34,930 nucleotides of DNA from Gammaproteobacteria bacterium (GCA_020832085.1 JAFIFJ010000145.1:1-34930), one strand, 5' to 3'; positions 9,838 through 18,664 are shown, counted from the stretch's first letter. A program made the numbers and translations. Notes: generated from the sequence alone by a model not told the origin.

Positions 9838-10158
9838 TGTCCCGTAGCTGACGCAGTCAGCGATTGCGTGAGCGGCGAGACGCTGTCCTGCAGGCTGCGA
9901 CTCCGCAGGCGGCTGCGCCGCCATCGCGACTGGGCCTCACAGGCTGCGTCCGCTCCCACAACAGAGCCGTCGATCGAGGTCGTTGCTGTGGGAGCTCACG
10001 GAGCGAAGCGTAGTGAGCGATTGCCCGCCTCGCCGAGAAGGCTTTCTGCAGGTTGGGAGCTCGCAGGCGGCTGCGCCGCCTTCGCGGTCTACGCTGCGCT
10101 GCGTCCGCTCCCACAGATGTAGCCTCCGATGGAAGCTGACGCCTCGTTCGCAGGCTCC
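9838..10158. other. Intergenic region filled with REP-like repeats
   Basis: No coding region is supported between ppa and the convergent copper chaperone gene. The stretch is dominated by short palindromes and two direct copies of a REP-like unit (described separately). A small perfect stem, GCTGAC-GCA-GTCAGC, lies at 9847-9861. Confidence 0.7.
9904..10116. repeat. REP-like element cluster, two direct copies plus one inverted end
   Basis: CGCAGGCGGCTGCGCCGCC occurs at 9904-9922 and 10062-10080; its core GGCGGC-TGC-GCCGCC is a hairpin. Downstream of each is CTGCGTCCGCTCCCACA (9944-9960 and 10099-10115), so the unit repeats with a period of about 155-158 bp. CTGTGGGAGC at 9986-9995 is the inverse of GCTCCCACAG at 10107-10116, giving a mosaic, BIME-like arrangement. 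GTGGGAGC ends are typical of REP families in pseudomonads and xanthomonads. Confidence 0.65.
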
Positions 10159-10602
10159 TCAGTGCTGATGCCCCATGTCCGGGCGCCGGACCGGGAAGCG
10201 GGCCTCGATTTCCCAGCCGTCGTCGAAGGTGAGGGTCATATTTACGTGGTTGCCCACCTGCGCGGTCTCGATATCGAACAGCATCAGGTGCAGGCCGCCG
10301 GGCTCGAGAGAGACGGTGGTGCCGGCGGGGATCTCCAGGCGCTCGATCTGCCGCATGCGCATCATGCCGTCCTCATGCTCCATGGTGTGCAGCTCCACCC
10401 GGGATGCGTCCGGCGACTCGGCGGTCAGCAGGGCACGCCGCTGCTCGCCGTTGTTGCGGATGTCGAGGTAGCCGGCAGCCACGGTCCTGCCGGGTGGGGT
10501 TTCCCGGACCCAGGGGGCCTCGATGACGATTTCGGCTTCGCTGCCTTTCGGCGAGCAGGCGCTGAGCAGCGCCAGGACGACCAGCAATAGCACTCGGAAC
10601 AC
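10159..10602 (-). CDS. PCu(A)C-type copper chaperone lipoprotein
   Basis: This 147-residue protein starts at GTG with AGGAG five bases upstream. The signal peptide ends in a lipobox LLSAC (Cys16), so it is lipid-anchored on the periplasmic side. The PF04314 copper site is visible as VELHTMEHEDGMMRMR, followed about twenty residues later by GGLHLML, matching the H-x-M...M...H-x-M spacing. A His-rich tail (MGHQH) could add metal binding. Such proteins deliver Cu(I) to the CuA or CuB site of cytochrome oxidase. No sco or cox gene is in the window; dsbD, about 0.9 kb away, could supply reductant to the thiol partners of this pathway, which is inference. Confidence 0.9.
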   Translation of the reverse strand: MFRVLLLVVLALLSACSPKGSEAEIVIEAPWVRETPPGRTVAAGYLDIRNNGEQRRALLTAESPDASRVELHTMEHEDGMMRMRQIERLEIPAGTTVSLEPGGLHLMLFDIETAQVGNHVNMTLTFDDGWEIEARFPVRRPDMGHQH

Positions 10603-10666
10603 GGGAACTCCTGATCCAGGTCGGCTGCGGGGAGGCGAAAATACCCGATTAGTGCCGTGGGTGCGA

Positions 10667-11329
10667 TCAGTTCTCCCGGCGCAACGTGACTTCCGCCGGG
10701 CTGCCGATCTCGCTGCGCGCGCGCAGCCGGGTATTGGGCGGAGCCGCGTTCATGCGCTGGTAGACCCAGCGACCGAGATCGTCCCGGGGCACCTGAATCA
10801 CCACCAGCAGATTCTCCCGCTTGGCCTTCGCACCGAGTTCGGCAAGCTGCTGGCCAAGGTCGTTGTCGAAGGCGCGCAGCGCCTCCGCATTCAGCGCCAT
10901 GCGCGCCACGGGCGCGGCCAGCAGCCGTTCGATGCTGCGTTCCACGGTGCCTGCAGAACCATGCTCGGGAGCCACCTTAAGTCCGAGTTCGAACAGGCGC
11001 CGGGCCTCGCTGTGGTTGCGGTTCTCGGCCGCTGCCAGGGCCAGCCCGAAGTAGGCATCGGCGATGCGGTTGATGCCGGTGAGTGCGCGGGTGTCGCCGG
11101 GCAGGAAATCAAGCACCTGCCGGTAGCGGTCGTAGGCGTTGTCGTAGCCCGGGGTGGTCAGGCGCATGGCGGCCAGCGCCACTTCCGCGTCAGCCAGCAG
11201 GTTCTCGATGCGCAGCGCTGCCCGGGGGTCGAGATCGATGGGGTCGGCCGCGGCGGCCAGCTGTGACGGGCTGAGACCGATAGCCAGCAGCAGGGCAATC
11301 AGGCTGAGTTTGCAGTGACGACGTGGCAT
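10667..11329 (-). CDS. Exported TPR-like protein of unknown function
   Basis: This 220-residue protein has a signal peptide of about 28 residues (MPRRHCKLSLIALLLAIGL...AAAA). The middle is all-helical: AALRIENLLADAEVALAAMRL, then YDRYRQVLDFLPGDTRALTGINRIADAYFGLA, then the TPR-like ARRLFELGLKVAPEH. The pattern resembles helical repeats seen in periplasmic tails of some proteobacterial protein kinases. The last 50 residues (LLVVIQVPRDDLGRWVYQRMN...SPAEVTLRRE) look like a small alpha-beta domain I cannot name. It is divergent from dsbD and lies 64 bases upstream of the copper chaperone on the same strand, so the two may be co-transcribed. Confidence 0.65.
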   Translation of the reverse strand: MPRRHCKLSLIALLLAIGLSPSQLAAAADPIDLDPRAALRIENLLADAEVALAAMRLTTPGYDNAYDRYRQVLDFLPGDTRALTGINRIADAYFGLALAAAENRNHSEARRLFELGLKVAPEHGSAGTVERSIERLLAAPVARMALNAEALRAFDNDLGQQLAELGAKAKRENLLVVIQVPRDDLGRWVYQRMNAAPPNTRLRARSEIGSPAEVTLRREN

Positions 11330-11493
11330 GCCGAATCGGGCTCGTGAGCGGTGAATCTGCTATTGTTGCGGCTGTTGGGCCCCACAGCAATGCGGCACAG
11401 GCCGCTGCCATGGGGGAACTCCTGCGGACTGCCCCGGTCAGAGGCCGGAGCCCTTCCCTCTTGCCGTCTCGATCCGGGAAACAGCGCCGATCC

Positions 11494-13386
11494 ATGTCTA
11501 CAGCCCTGCGCACTTTTCTCGCCTGCCTTCTCTCCCTGCTGCCCTTGGCGTCGGCATTCGGCAACCCCTTCGCGCAGCAACCCACATTCCTGCCCGCCCA
11601 TGAGGCCTTCGTCATGGGCGTGGAACTCCACGACCTGCGGGAGGATGCTGCCGGCCGCGAAGAGATCGAGGTGTTCTGGCAGGTCACGGACGGCTACTAC
11701 CTCTATCGCCATGCCCTGGCCTTCGAGCTGCGTGAGGCGGGCGAGGCCGAAGTCGAAGTGCGGCACATTCCCGAGGGGCTGGCGACCACGGACGAATACT
11801 TCGGTGACGTGGAGGTCTACTACCACGACCTCTCCGTGCGTCTGGCCATCGAAGGTCCAGTACCCGCCGGCGCCGTCCTCGTGGCCCGCTATCAGGGCTG
11901 CGCGGATGCCGGCCTGTGTTATCCCCCGGACGCCCGCTACATCACGCTGACGGGAGCGGATGCCGGGTCCATCAGCCGCAGCCCGCCCAATGGGCGCGCG
12001 GCAGCCGCGCCGGCAGCGCCGGTGCAGGCGGCGACGCGAGCCGGTTCGGAACCGGGTAGCGTCGCTGCAGTGACGCGGGAAGGTCGGCTGGCCGGCCTGC
12101 TCAGCGGTGACCGTCTCGGACTGGCGCTGCTGCTGTTCTTTCTGGCCGGCATCGGCCTGACCTTCACGCCCTGCGTGCTGCCGATGGTCCCCATTCTGGC
12201 CAGCATCATTGCCGGCCAGGGTGACATCGGCCGTGGGCGGGCTGGGCTGCTGTCCCTGGTCTACGTGCTGGCCATGGCGCTCACCTATGCCCTCATCGGC
12301 CTGCTGGTAGGCTTGTTCGGAGGCGCGTTGAACCTGCAGGGCTGGCTGCAGAGCGCACCGGTTCTCGCCGTGTTCGCCGCGCTGTTCGTGCTGCTGGCTC
12401 TGGCCATGTTCGGAGTCTACAACCTGGAACTGCCGGCCTCCCTGCGGGCCCGCCTGGAACGCAGCGGCGAGGGCGGCACCCTCGGCAGTGTTGCGGTGAT
12501 GGGGGTGCTGTCCAGCATTCTGGTATCGCCCTGCATCTCCGCGCCCCTGGCGGGTGCACTGATCTACCTGAGCGCCAGCGGCGACGCGGTGCTCGGCGCC
12601 GGCGCCCTTTTTGCCCTTGGCCTGGGCATGGGTGTTCCGCTGATGGTGGTGGGGGTCGGCGGTGCATCGCTGCTGCCGCGGGTCGGACCCTGGATGAATG
12701 CGGTGAAGGCCGCGTTCGGCGTCTTGCTGCTCGGCGTCGCGGTATGGTTGCTGGAGCGGGTGCTCCCCGGCTCCCTGATTCTCGTGTTCTGGGCCGCGCT
12801 GGCCATCGGCAGCGGGGTCGCCCTCGGTGGCTTCGATCTCAGTCCCCGGAGCGGCGCGGGGCAGGTCTTCAAGGCCGCCGGCGTCATGCTCTGCGTCTAC
12901 GGCATCCTGCTGCTGGTGGGTGCGGCCAGCGGAGCCGACGATCCCCTGCGGCCGCTGGAGAGAATGGTGCGCGGTTCGGAGGGCGCGCCCGCCGACCGGC
13001 GGCCCACGTTCATCCCGGTGGCTGACCTCGATGACCTGCGGGCCAGAGTTTCCGCGGTGGATGACGGGCGCCCGGTGCTGCTGAAGTTCGATGCGGACTG
13101 GTGCATCTCCTGCAAGGTGATGGAGCGCAACCTCTATCCCCATCCGGACGTGCGACCGCTGCTGGATGACTTCGTCCTGCTGCGTGCCGACATCACCGCC
13201 AATGATGCGGCCAATCGCCGGCTGCTCAGCCACTTCGAGCTGTTCGGCCCGCCGAGCATGGTCTTCTTCACGCCCGCGGCAGACGGTGCCGATGGCGAAC
13301 TGCGTGCCTACCGGCTGCAGGGTGAGGTCGGCCGGGAGGACTTCCGGCGCCACCTGCAGGCGGTGCTCGAAGTCGCCAGAGGCTGA
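11494..13386 (+). CDS. dsbD: Thiol:disulfide interchange protein DsbD
   Basis: This 630-residue inner-membrane protein moves electrons from cytoplasmic thioredoxin to periplasmic DsbC, DsbG and CcmG-like partners. All three modules and all six cysteines are seen. After a signal peptide (1-22), the N-terminal domain has Cys136 and Cys142 in [11 protein letters not shown]. The eight-helix membrane domain has Cys227 in [10 protein letters not shown] and Cys347 in [10 protein letters not shown]. The C-terminal thioredoxin domain has Cys537 and Cys540 in DADWCISCK (CISC rather than the common CVAC). ATG 11494 is chosen because the signal peptide starts there, although the frame is open to 11323. 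aroQ follows 73 bases later. Confidence 0.95.
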   Translation: MSTALRTFLACLLSLLPLASAFGNPFAQQPTFLPAHEAFVMGVELHDLREDAAGREEIEVFWQVTDGYYLYRHALAFELREAGEAEVEVRHIPEGLATTDEYFGDVEVYYHDLSVRLAIEGPVPAGAVLVARYQGCADAGLCYPPDARYITLTGADAGSISRSPPNGRAAAAPAAPVQAATRAGSEPGSVAAVTREGRLAGLLSGDRLGLALLLFFLAGIGLTFTPCVLPMVPILASIIAGQGDIGRGRAGLLSLVYVLAMALTYALIGLLVGLFGGALNLQGWLQSAPVLAVFAALFVLLALAMFGVYNLELPASLRARLERSGEGGTLGSVAVMGVLSSILVSPCISAPLAGALIYLSASGDAVLGAGALFALGLGMGVPLMVVGVGGASLLPRVGPWMNAVKAAFGVLLLGVAVWLLERVLPGSLILVFWAALAIGSGVALGGFDLSPRSGAGQVFKAAGVMLCVYGILLLVGAASGADDPLRPLERMVRGSEGAPADRRPTFIPVADLDDLRARVSAVDDGRPVLLKFDADWCISCKVMERNLYPHPDVRPLLDDFVLLRADITANDAANRRLLSHFELFGPPSMVFFTPAADGADGELRAYRLQGEVGREDFRRHLQAVLEVARG

Positions 13387-13459
13387 GGCGCGATCCGCCC
13401 CGGAGCCGTCGCCCGGCTACAATGATCGATCTGACAGGACTCACGGGGAGACGACGAAC

Positions 13460-13906
13460 ATGGCCAAGGTGCTGGTGCTGCACGGCCCCAACCTGAATCT
13501 GCTGGGCACGCGGGAGCCGGAGGTCTACGGCAAGGACACCCTCGCCGACATCGACTTCCGTCTGAAGATGCGGGCCGGCGAGGCGGACGTCGGCTTGGCC
13601 ACCTTTCAGAGTAACGGGGAAGCTGCGCTCATCGACCGTATCCATGAGGCGCGCAGCGACGGCACCGATTTCATCCTCATCAATCCCGGCGCCTTCACCC
13701 ACACCAGCGTGGCACTGCGTGACGCCCTCACCGGCGTGGCCATCCCCTTCATCGAAGTACACATCTCCAACGTCCATGCCCGGGAGCCCTTCCGGCGCCA
13801 CTCCTATCTCTCTGACGTGGCCGTCGGCGTGATCTGTGGGCTCGGTGCCCAGGGTTACGAGCTGGCCCTGGAGGCCGCGTTGACGCGTCTGCGCAAGGGG
13901 AGCTGA
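13460..13906 (+). CDS. aroQ: Type II 3-dehydroquinate dehydratase
   Basis: This 148-residue enzyme converts 3-dehydroquinate to 3-dehydroshikimate in the shikimate pathway. The family opening [21 protein letters not shown] contains the catalytic Tyr and Arg; later blocks are [33 protein letters not shown] and the catalytic His region [17 protein letters not shown]. Length is typical of dodecameric type II enzymes. A GGGAG site precedes the ATG. In most gammaproteobacteria accB and accC come next; here prmA follows directly, with only two bases between the aroQ stop codon and the prmA TTG start. Confidence 0.96.
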   Translation: MAKVLVLHGPNLNLLGTREPEVYGKDTLADIDFRLKMRAGEADVGLATFQSNGEAALIDRIHEARSDGTDFILINPGAFTHTSVALRDALTGVAIPFIEVHISNVHAREPFRRHSYLSDVAVGVICGLGAQGYELALEAALTRLRKGS

Positions 13907-13908
13907 AC

Positions 13909-14838
13909 TTGCCTGAGGCAGATGCTGGCGCGGGTTGGGTAAAGGCGCGTCTGGAAGTGCCTGCACCGGGCGTGCTGGCGGTGGAAGCGCTGCTGGAAAC
14001 GCTGGGTGCGGTGGCCGTCAGCCTCGAAGATGCCCGCGATCAGCCGCTGCTGGAGCCTGATCCGGGGGCCATGCCCCTGTGGGCTCACGTGGTGGTCTCC
14101 GGGCTGTTCCCGGCTGATGAGCAACTGCCGGCGCGGCTCGAGGCTGCCCGCCGCAGTTGGCTGGCCGAGTGGGGGTATGCGCTGCCGGAACTTCTGCTCG
14201 AACCGCTGGCGGATGCGGACTGGACCGCGGCCTGGTTGCAGCATGCGCAACCGCTGCAGTTCGACGAGCGGTTGCGTATCGCGCCGGCGGAGCTCGCGGG
14301 GGCGACGCCGTTCCCTGGCGCCACGGTGATTCTGGCGCCCGGGCTCGCCTTCGGGACGGGCAGTCATCCCACTACCCGAAGCTGTCTCGCGCGCCTGGCG
14401 GCCGTGCCACCGGTGGCAGCAGACGTCATCGATTTCGGCTGCGGCTCTGGGATTCTGGCTTTGGCAGCGCTGGTGCTGGGGGCGAGGGGGGTGGTGGGGG
14501 TGGACCATGATCCTCAGGCGCTGAGTGCCAGTGCGGACAATGCGCAGCGTAATGGGGTGGGTGGGCGATTGCGGTTGGTGGGTGGGCTTGCCGATTTCGG
14601 TAGCGATAGCGATACCGATAGCGCGACCTGTGATGTGTTGCTGGCCAATGTTTTGGCGGGGCCCTTGATCGAGTTGGCCCAGCGGCTTGCGGCCCGGGTT
14701 CGTCCAGGCGGCAGGGTGATCCTGTCCGGCATCCTCGCCGATCAGGTGGAAGCGGTCAGGCAGGCCTGGCCCGCGGTTGAGTTCGAAGTATTCCTGGATG
14801 AGGGATGGGCCTGTCTCGACGGCAGGAAGCCGACGTGA
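13909..14838 (+). CDS. prmA: Ribosomal protein L11 methyltransferase
   Basis: This 309-residue S-adenosylmethionine-dependent enzyme trimethylates ribosomal protein L11. It begins with TTG, supported by GGGGAG about seven bases upstream and the tight aroQ junction. Motifs: FGTGSHPTTRSCL, the SAM site DFGCGSGILALAA beginning at residue 175, VDHDPQAL, and the catalytic LLANVLAGPL (Asn247). Just before that motif, residues 229-238 read DFGSDSDTDS, encoded by GATAGC/GATACC hexamers identical to the tandem array at 24132. E. coli PrmA has no such acidic run there. Local codon use around 14460-14700 is richer in ggg, gtg and ttg than neighbouring genes. Its TGA overlaps the next GTG start. Confidence 0.95.
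   Translation: MPEADAGAGWVKARLEVPAPGVLAVEALLETLGAVAVSLEDARDQPLLEPDPGAMPLWAHVVVSGLFPADEQLPARLEAARRSWLAEWGYALPELLLEPLADADWTAAWLQHAQPLQFDERLRIAPAELAGATPFPGATVILAPGLAFGTGSHPTTRSCLARLAAVPPVAADVIDFGCGSGILALAALVLGARGVVGVDHDPQALSASADNAQRNGVGGRLRLVGGLADFGSDSDTDSATCDVLLANVLAGPLIELAQRLAARVRPGGRVILSGILADQVEAVRQAWPAVEFEVFLDEGWACLDGRKPT
14593..14622 (+). repeat. Short GATAGC/GATACC hexamer tract inside prmA
   Basis: Five consecutive hexamers read GATTTC, GGTAGC, GATAGC, GATACC, GATAGC. The array near 24126 also opens with GATTTC and continues with GATACC and GATAGC units. The tract keeps the prmA frame and encodes an acidic Ser/Asp/Thr loop. Confidence 0.8.
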
Positions 14839-15629
14839 GCGAATGGCTGGTCGCGTGTCCCGACTGCAGCACGCGCTTTCGCGTGCTCGCGGGTCAGCTC
14901 GAGGTGGCCGATGGCCGGGTCCGATGTGGGGCCTGTCTCGCCGTGTTCCGTGCCAGCGATCGGCTCGAGCCCATCGATGCGGCGCCGCCATCGCCTGGGA
15001 GCAGCGAGGAGGCGTCGCGATCCCATCGCCACCGTTCCGTTCTGGGCGTGCAGCCGACCCTGCCCGAGGTGCCGGAACCCTTGCCCGAGGGCGATTTCCA
15101 CCCGCCGCCGGCCTTCGAACTGCCGTTGACGCCGATCCTTCAGGCGCAGGTGGCGGTGCCGCGGCGCCGCTGGCCCTGGGTGCTGATTGCGGTGGGCGGG
15201 CTGCTCCTGGCGGCCGTGCAGATGGTCTTCTGGACCTTCGACGACGGGGCCCTCGACCCTCGCTGGCGACCCTACTACGCCACCGCCTGCGCCTGGATCG
15301 GCTGCAGTCTGCCGGAACTTCGCGATCCGGCTTCGATCCGCAGCCTGAGGCTCAGTATTCGTCCCCACCCGGAGCGGGCCAATGCCCTGCTGCTCGAAGC
15401 CATGATTGAGAATCAGGCGGAGTTCGCCCAACCCTATCCCGCCATCGAGCTGCAGTTCGCCGACATTCGCGGGCAGCCGCTGGCGGCGCGCCGTTTTCGT
15501 CCCGACGAATACCTGCGCGGTGAGGTGCCGGTGGGCAGTCTGATGCCGGTGGGGCAGTCTGTGCGCATCGCTCTGGCCATGGAGAGTCCCGGTGACGAAG
15601 CTGTGAACTACCAGATCAGGTTCTGGTGA
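14835..15629 (+). CDS. MJ0042 zinc-ribbon, DUF3426 membrane protein
   Basis: This 264-residue protein starts at a GTG that overlaps the prmA stop. The N-terminal zinc ribbon MJ0042 is clear: CPDCSTRFRV...CGAC (Cys-x2-Cys, then Cys-x2-Cys about 22 residues later). A Pro-rich, low-complexity stretch follows, then one membrane helix WPWVLIAVGGLLLAAVQMVFW near residues 114-134. The periplasmic DUF3426 domain has PELRDPASIRSLRLSIRPHP, LLLEAMIENQAEFAQPYPAIEL, FRPDEYL and the NYQIRFW end. It sits in its usual place after prmA. The function is unknown; topology suggests the zinc ribbon is cytoplasmic. Confidence 0.9.
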   Translation: MSEWLVACPDCSTRFRVLAGQLEVADGRVRCGACLAVFRASDRLEPIDAAPPSPGSSEEASRSHRHRSVLGVQPTLPEVPEPLPEGDFHPPPAFELPLTPILQAQVAVPRRRWPWVLIAVGGLLLAAVQMVFWTFDDGALDPRWRPYYATACAWIGCSLPELRDPASIRSLRLSIRPHPERANALLLEAMIENQAEFAQPYPAIELQFADIRGQPLAARRFRPDEYLRGEVPVGSLMPVGQSVRIALAMESPGDEAVNYQIRFW

Positions 15630-15668
15630 GGCTCGGCTTCGAGACACGTTTGCCCTGGAGTTCCGACA

Positions 15669-16109
15669 ATGACTGACGAGGCATCAACCGGACCCGACGC
15701 AACAGCAGCCCGCGGTGAGGGGCCTGAGACGGTGCACTGCTTCGCCTGCAGTGAGGTGAATCCGGTCAGCCTGGGCATGCGCCTGTGGATGGATGGCGAA
15801 GTCTGTCGCGGCACTTTCACGCCCCGCTCGGAGCACTGCGGCTGGACCGGTGTCACCCATGGCGGATTGCTGTTCACGGCCTTGGACGAAGTGATGGCGA
15901 ACTGGCTCTGGCTGCAGCAGCTCCGGGGCTTCACGGCCCGGGCGGAGGTGCGCTTTCGGGAGCAGGTGAGCACGGGGACGCCGCTGCTGCTGGAAGCCCA
16001 TGTGGTGGAGCGGCGCCGGCGCCTGATCACGCTGGCTGCCAGTGCCAAGCGCGCAGCGGACGGCGTCGTCGTGGCTGAAAGCGAAGCGAAGTTCATGATC
16101 GAAAGCTGA
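15669..16109 (+). CDS. PaaI/YbaV-like hot-dog fold thioesterase
   Basis: This 146-residue protein has the hot-dog signature THGGLLFTALDEVMANW (about 65-81), where the HGG loop meets the central helix carrying the acidic catalytic residue, then ARAEVRFREQVSTGTPLLLEAHVV and AESEAKFMI. The N-terminal HCFACSEVNPVSLGMRL is typical of a subgroup with a CFxC-type start. Members hydrolyse acyl-CoA or acyl-ACP; the substrate here is unknown. It is convergent with the decarboxylase gene, only 14 bases away. With the polyamine operon it forms a block inserted between the DUF3426 gene and dusB. Confidence 0.8.
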   Translation: MTDEASTGPDATAARGEGPETVHCFACSEVNPVSLGMRLWMDGEVCRGTFTPRSEHCGWTGVTHGGLLFTALDEVMANWLWLQQLRGFTARAEVRFREQVSTGTPLLLEAHVVERRRRLITLAASAKRAADGVVVAESEAKFMIES

Positions 16110-16123
16110 CGCAGCGCCAGCCC

Positions 16124-17344
16124 TCAGGCGAGGCGGACGATATTGCTGTCTTCCAGCTCCAGGTCCGCTGGCGCGGCGCGGGTCAGGATGCGTGCCCGGG
16201 GCAGGGAATTGAAGGTGGTGGCGGAGGCTGCGGTATAGGCGCCCATCATGGGCGCAATGATGACGTCCCCGATCTGCATTTCCCCGAGCAGGATGTCTTC
16301 GGCGATCACATCGATGCTGTCGCAGGTGGGACCGGCGAGAACGCTGGGGCGGGCCTCGCCCCTGGCGTCGGGCGCGATGAGCGGGTAGCGGGTGTGATCG
16401 AATATCTGCCCGGAGAAGGAGTTGTAGACGCCGTCGTCGAGGTAGTACCACATCTTCGCTCCGCGGCGGGCACGACCCACTACAGAAGCGATGCAGGTCA
16501 TGGCCGGTGCGGCAATGTAACGCCCGGGCTCCGCCAGCACGCGCACGCTCGGCGGCAGTTTCCCGAGGGCGTCGCGGATGGGTGCGCAGAACGACTCAAT
16601 GTCACGGACGCTGCCGTCGTAGCTCACCGGAAAGCCGCCCCCGATGTCGAGGAGGGAAAGTGGGGCGAGGGCATGGCTGCGGCGCCTCGCCATCACTTCG
16701 GCGCAACGCTCGATGGCATGGACGTGGGCAGCGGCGTCAGGGACCTGGGAACCGGCGTGGAAGGACAGGCCCTTGACGTGGATGCGGCGTTCGTCGGCCG
16801 CAGCGAGCAGCTCGGACACCTCTTCGACGGCGCAGCCGAACTTGCGCGACAGGTCGACCCGGGCGCTGGGATTCGGAAAGCTGACCCGCAGCAACAGCGC
16901 AACGCGATGGCGGTAGGGCAGGAACTTCTCGATTTCGTCGATGTTGTCCACCACGAAGGTGGTGCAGCCGTAGCGCAGGGCGGTGCGGATGTCCTCGTCA
17001 CGCTTGATGGGATGAGTGTGAAGGGTCCGCCGCGGATCGATGAAGCGCTCTTCGAGCAGCCTGATCTCGCCATTGGTGGCGATGTCGAAACCGCAGCCCT
17101 CCTCGGCCAGGGTGGCGATCACTGCTTTGCTGGGCAGGGCCTTGATGGCGTAGTGCAAGGCCACCCCCGGCAGCGCCTGGGCGAGTTTGCGGTACTGCCG
17201 GCGAACGACGTCGCAGTCGAGCAGTAGCAGGGGTGAACCGTACTGCTCGACCAGCGTGTGCCAGTCGCTGCTGCCGCCCAGGGCCGGATGGGCAGCCAGG
17301 CCGCTGTCGGCGGTGCTGCTGTCGGAGCCCGTCGCATGCTTCAT
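16124..17344 (-). CDS. PLP fold-type III ornithine/lysine decarboxylase
   Basis: This 406-residue enzyme makes putrescine (or cadaverine). Motifs of the alanine-racemase-fold decarboxylases are present: HYAIKAL with the PLP lysine Lys68, FDIATNGEI, FHAGSQ at 195-200, the phosphate-binding GGG at 235-237, EPGRY at 272-276, and CDSIDV with catalytic Cys341 and Asp342. The pattern fits bacterial eukaryote-like ODC/LDC (as in Pseudomonas SpeC) better than diaminopimelate or carboxyspermidine decarboxylase. Ornithine versus lysine preference cannot be decided from sequence alone. Its ATG overlaps the speE stop by four bases (ATGA), so it is translationally coupled and supplies the putrescine for SpeE. 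Confidence 0.88.
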   Translation of the reverse strand: MKHATGSDSSTADSGLAAHPALGGSSDWHTLVEQYGSPLLLLDCDVVRRQYRKLAQALPGVALHYAIKALPSKAVIATLAEEGCGFDIATNGEIRLLEERFIDPRRTLHTHPIKRDEDIRTALRYGCTTFVVDNIDEIEKFLPYRHRVALLLRVSFPNPSARVDLSRKFGCAVEEVSELLAAADERRIHVKGLSFHAGSQVPDAAAHVHAIERCAEVMARRRSHALAPLSLLDIGGGFPVSYDGSVRDIESFCAPIRDALGKLPPSVRVLAEPGRYIAAPAMTCIASVVGRARRGAKMWYYLDDGVYNSFSGQIFDHTRYPLIAPDARGEARPSVLAGPTCDSIDVIAEDILLGEMQIGDVIIAPMMGAYTAASATTFNSLPRARILTRAAPADLELEDSNIVRLA

Positions 17345-18195
17345 TTGCCGATGGCCTCTTCGACGAATCTGGGCAGGGCAAAGGCGCCGCAGTGGATGGC
17401 CGGGGTGTAATAGCGGGTGTCGATGGCGGCCCTTCGAAAACGTTCTTCGATGATGGCGAGGGGTTGTCCGCGCAGGCCCGCATTCTCGGTGGCCCAGCCC
17501 AGGGTCATCATGCCGCCGATGTAGGTCGGTACGGCCACGCCGTAGAAGTGCCAGTCTGCGAACAGGTCACGGAAGGCCCGGGCGGTCTTGCGCGCCTCAT
17601 CGAGCTGCATGAAGGGGACCCCGTTCTGGGTCACCATGATGCCGCCGGGCGCCAGGATGCGCTTGCACTGGCGGTAGAAGTCATTGGTGAACAGGACCTC
17701 TCCGGGTCCAATGGGGTCGGTGGAGTCGATCATGATCACGTCGAAGGCATCTTCGGCCGTGCGCACGAACTCCGCGCCGTCTGCGATCACCAGCTTGAAG
17801 CGGGGGTCGTCGAAGGCGCCCTGGGAGTGATCCGGAAACCAGGTCTTGGCCATGTCCACCACGGCGGCGTCAATCTCCACCTTGGTGATGTGTTCCACCG
17901 AGCGATGTTTCACCACTTCCCGCAGCAGGCCACCGTCACCGCCACCGATGATGAGCACACGGCGCGCTTGCCCATGGGCGAAAAGCGGCACGTGGGCCAT
18001 CATCTCGTGGTAGTAGAACTCGTCCCGCTCCGTGGTCTGGACGACGCCATCGAGCGCCATGACGCGGCCGAACTTGGCATTGTGGAAAATCAGCAGATGC
18101 TGATGTCCGGTCCGACTCTCGAAGTAGACCTCGTCGATGGCGAAATGCTGTCCGTAGGAGTCGTAGAGGGTCTCTGCGAACTCGTTACGCGCCAT
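17341..18195 (-). CDS. speE: Spermidine synthase
   Basis: This 284-residue cytoplasmic aminopropyltransferase joins putrescine and decarboxylated SAM to give spermidine. Visible motifs are QTTERDEFYYHEMMAH in the substrate-entry region, the SAM-like site GGGDGG at 84-89, VEID at 106-109, the catalytic Asp157 in DSTDPIGPGEVLF, and QNGVPF. Length matches E. coli SpeE (288). The gene overlaps speD by 11 bases upstream and the decarboxylase by 4 bases downstream, so the three genes form one tightly coupled polyamine operon. Confidence 0.95.
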   Translation of the reverse strand: MARNEFAETLYDSYGQHFAIDEVYFESRTGHQHLLIFHNAKFGRVMALDGVVQTTERDEFYYHEMMAHVPLFAHGQARRVLIIGGGDGGLLREVVKHRSVEHITKVEIDAAVVDMAKTWFPDHSQGAFDDPRFKLVIADGAEFVRTAEDAFDVIMIDSTDPIGPGEVLFTNDFYRQCKRILAPGGIMVTQNGVPFMQLDEARKTARAFRDLFADWHFYGVAVPTYIGGMMTLGWATENAGLRGQPLAIIEERFRRAAIDTRYYTPAIHCGAFALPRFVEEAIGK

Positions 18196-18664
18196 CGATC
18201 ACGCCACGCTTCTGTTCCAGGATCTCGATCCGGGATGGCGTGAACTTTTCGCGCAGCACCTCAGCCCCGAGTTCGGGACGGGCGTCGCCGCACATGAAGA
18301 TGTCGAATGCGGCGTAGTCCCGTTCCGGCCAGGTGTGCACGGAGATGTGCGACTCGGCCAGGACCGCGACGCCGGAAATGCCGCCGTTCGGTGTGAAATG
18401 ATGCAGGTGGATGTGCAGGAGCGTGGCGCCCGCTGCCTCGACTGCGCCGCGCAGGGCGCATTCCATCAGGTCCAGATCATCGAGGCGCTTGGCACCGAAG
18501 AAATCCAGAAGCAGGTGGGTGCCCGCAAAACGCACGCCGTCGCGCTCGATGAAGTGATCGAGGCGATCGTCGTCGCTGTGATGAACGGGGTGGACGGACC
18601 GAGGCCCTGGGTCGTGCGGGGCAGCATTCGGCTGCTCGGCAATGACGTATGCGTTTGCGCGCAT
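18185..18664 (-). CDS. speD: S-adenosylmethionine decarboxylase proenzyme, short (class 1B) type
   Basis: This 159-residue proenzyme cleaves itself between Glu104 and Ser105 in LAESHISVHTWPERDYAAFD, creating the pyruvoyl group that decarboxylates SAM. His110 and Cys125 (FMCGDA) are the expected catalytic partners. It belongs to the short prokaryotic class rather than the 264-residue E. coli class. Compared with typical 120-130 residue members it carries about 45 extra N-terminal residues rich in Pro, His and Asp (HDPGPRSVHPVHHSDDD). The ATG has AAGGAG nine bases upstream, and the extension is in frame with no better internal start. It is first in the speD-speE-decarboxylase operon. Confidence 0.93.
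   Translation of the reverse strand: MRANAYVIAEQPNAAPHDPGPRSVHPVHHSDDDRLDHFIERDGVRFAGTHLLLDFFGAKRLDDLDLMECALRGAVEAAGATLLHIHLHHFTPNGGISGVAVLAESHISVHTWPERDYAAFDIFMCGDARPELGAEVLREKFTPSRIEILEQKRGVIDGA

Noticed and set aside
11299..13353. Very long open frame on the minus strand opposite dsbD
   Set aside because: It is a shadow of high-GC codon bias; the plus strand encodes an unmistakable DsbD with all six cysteines.
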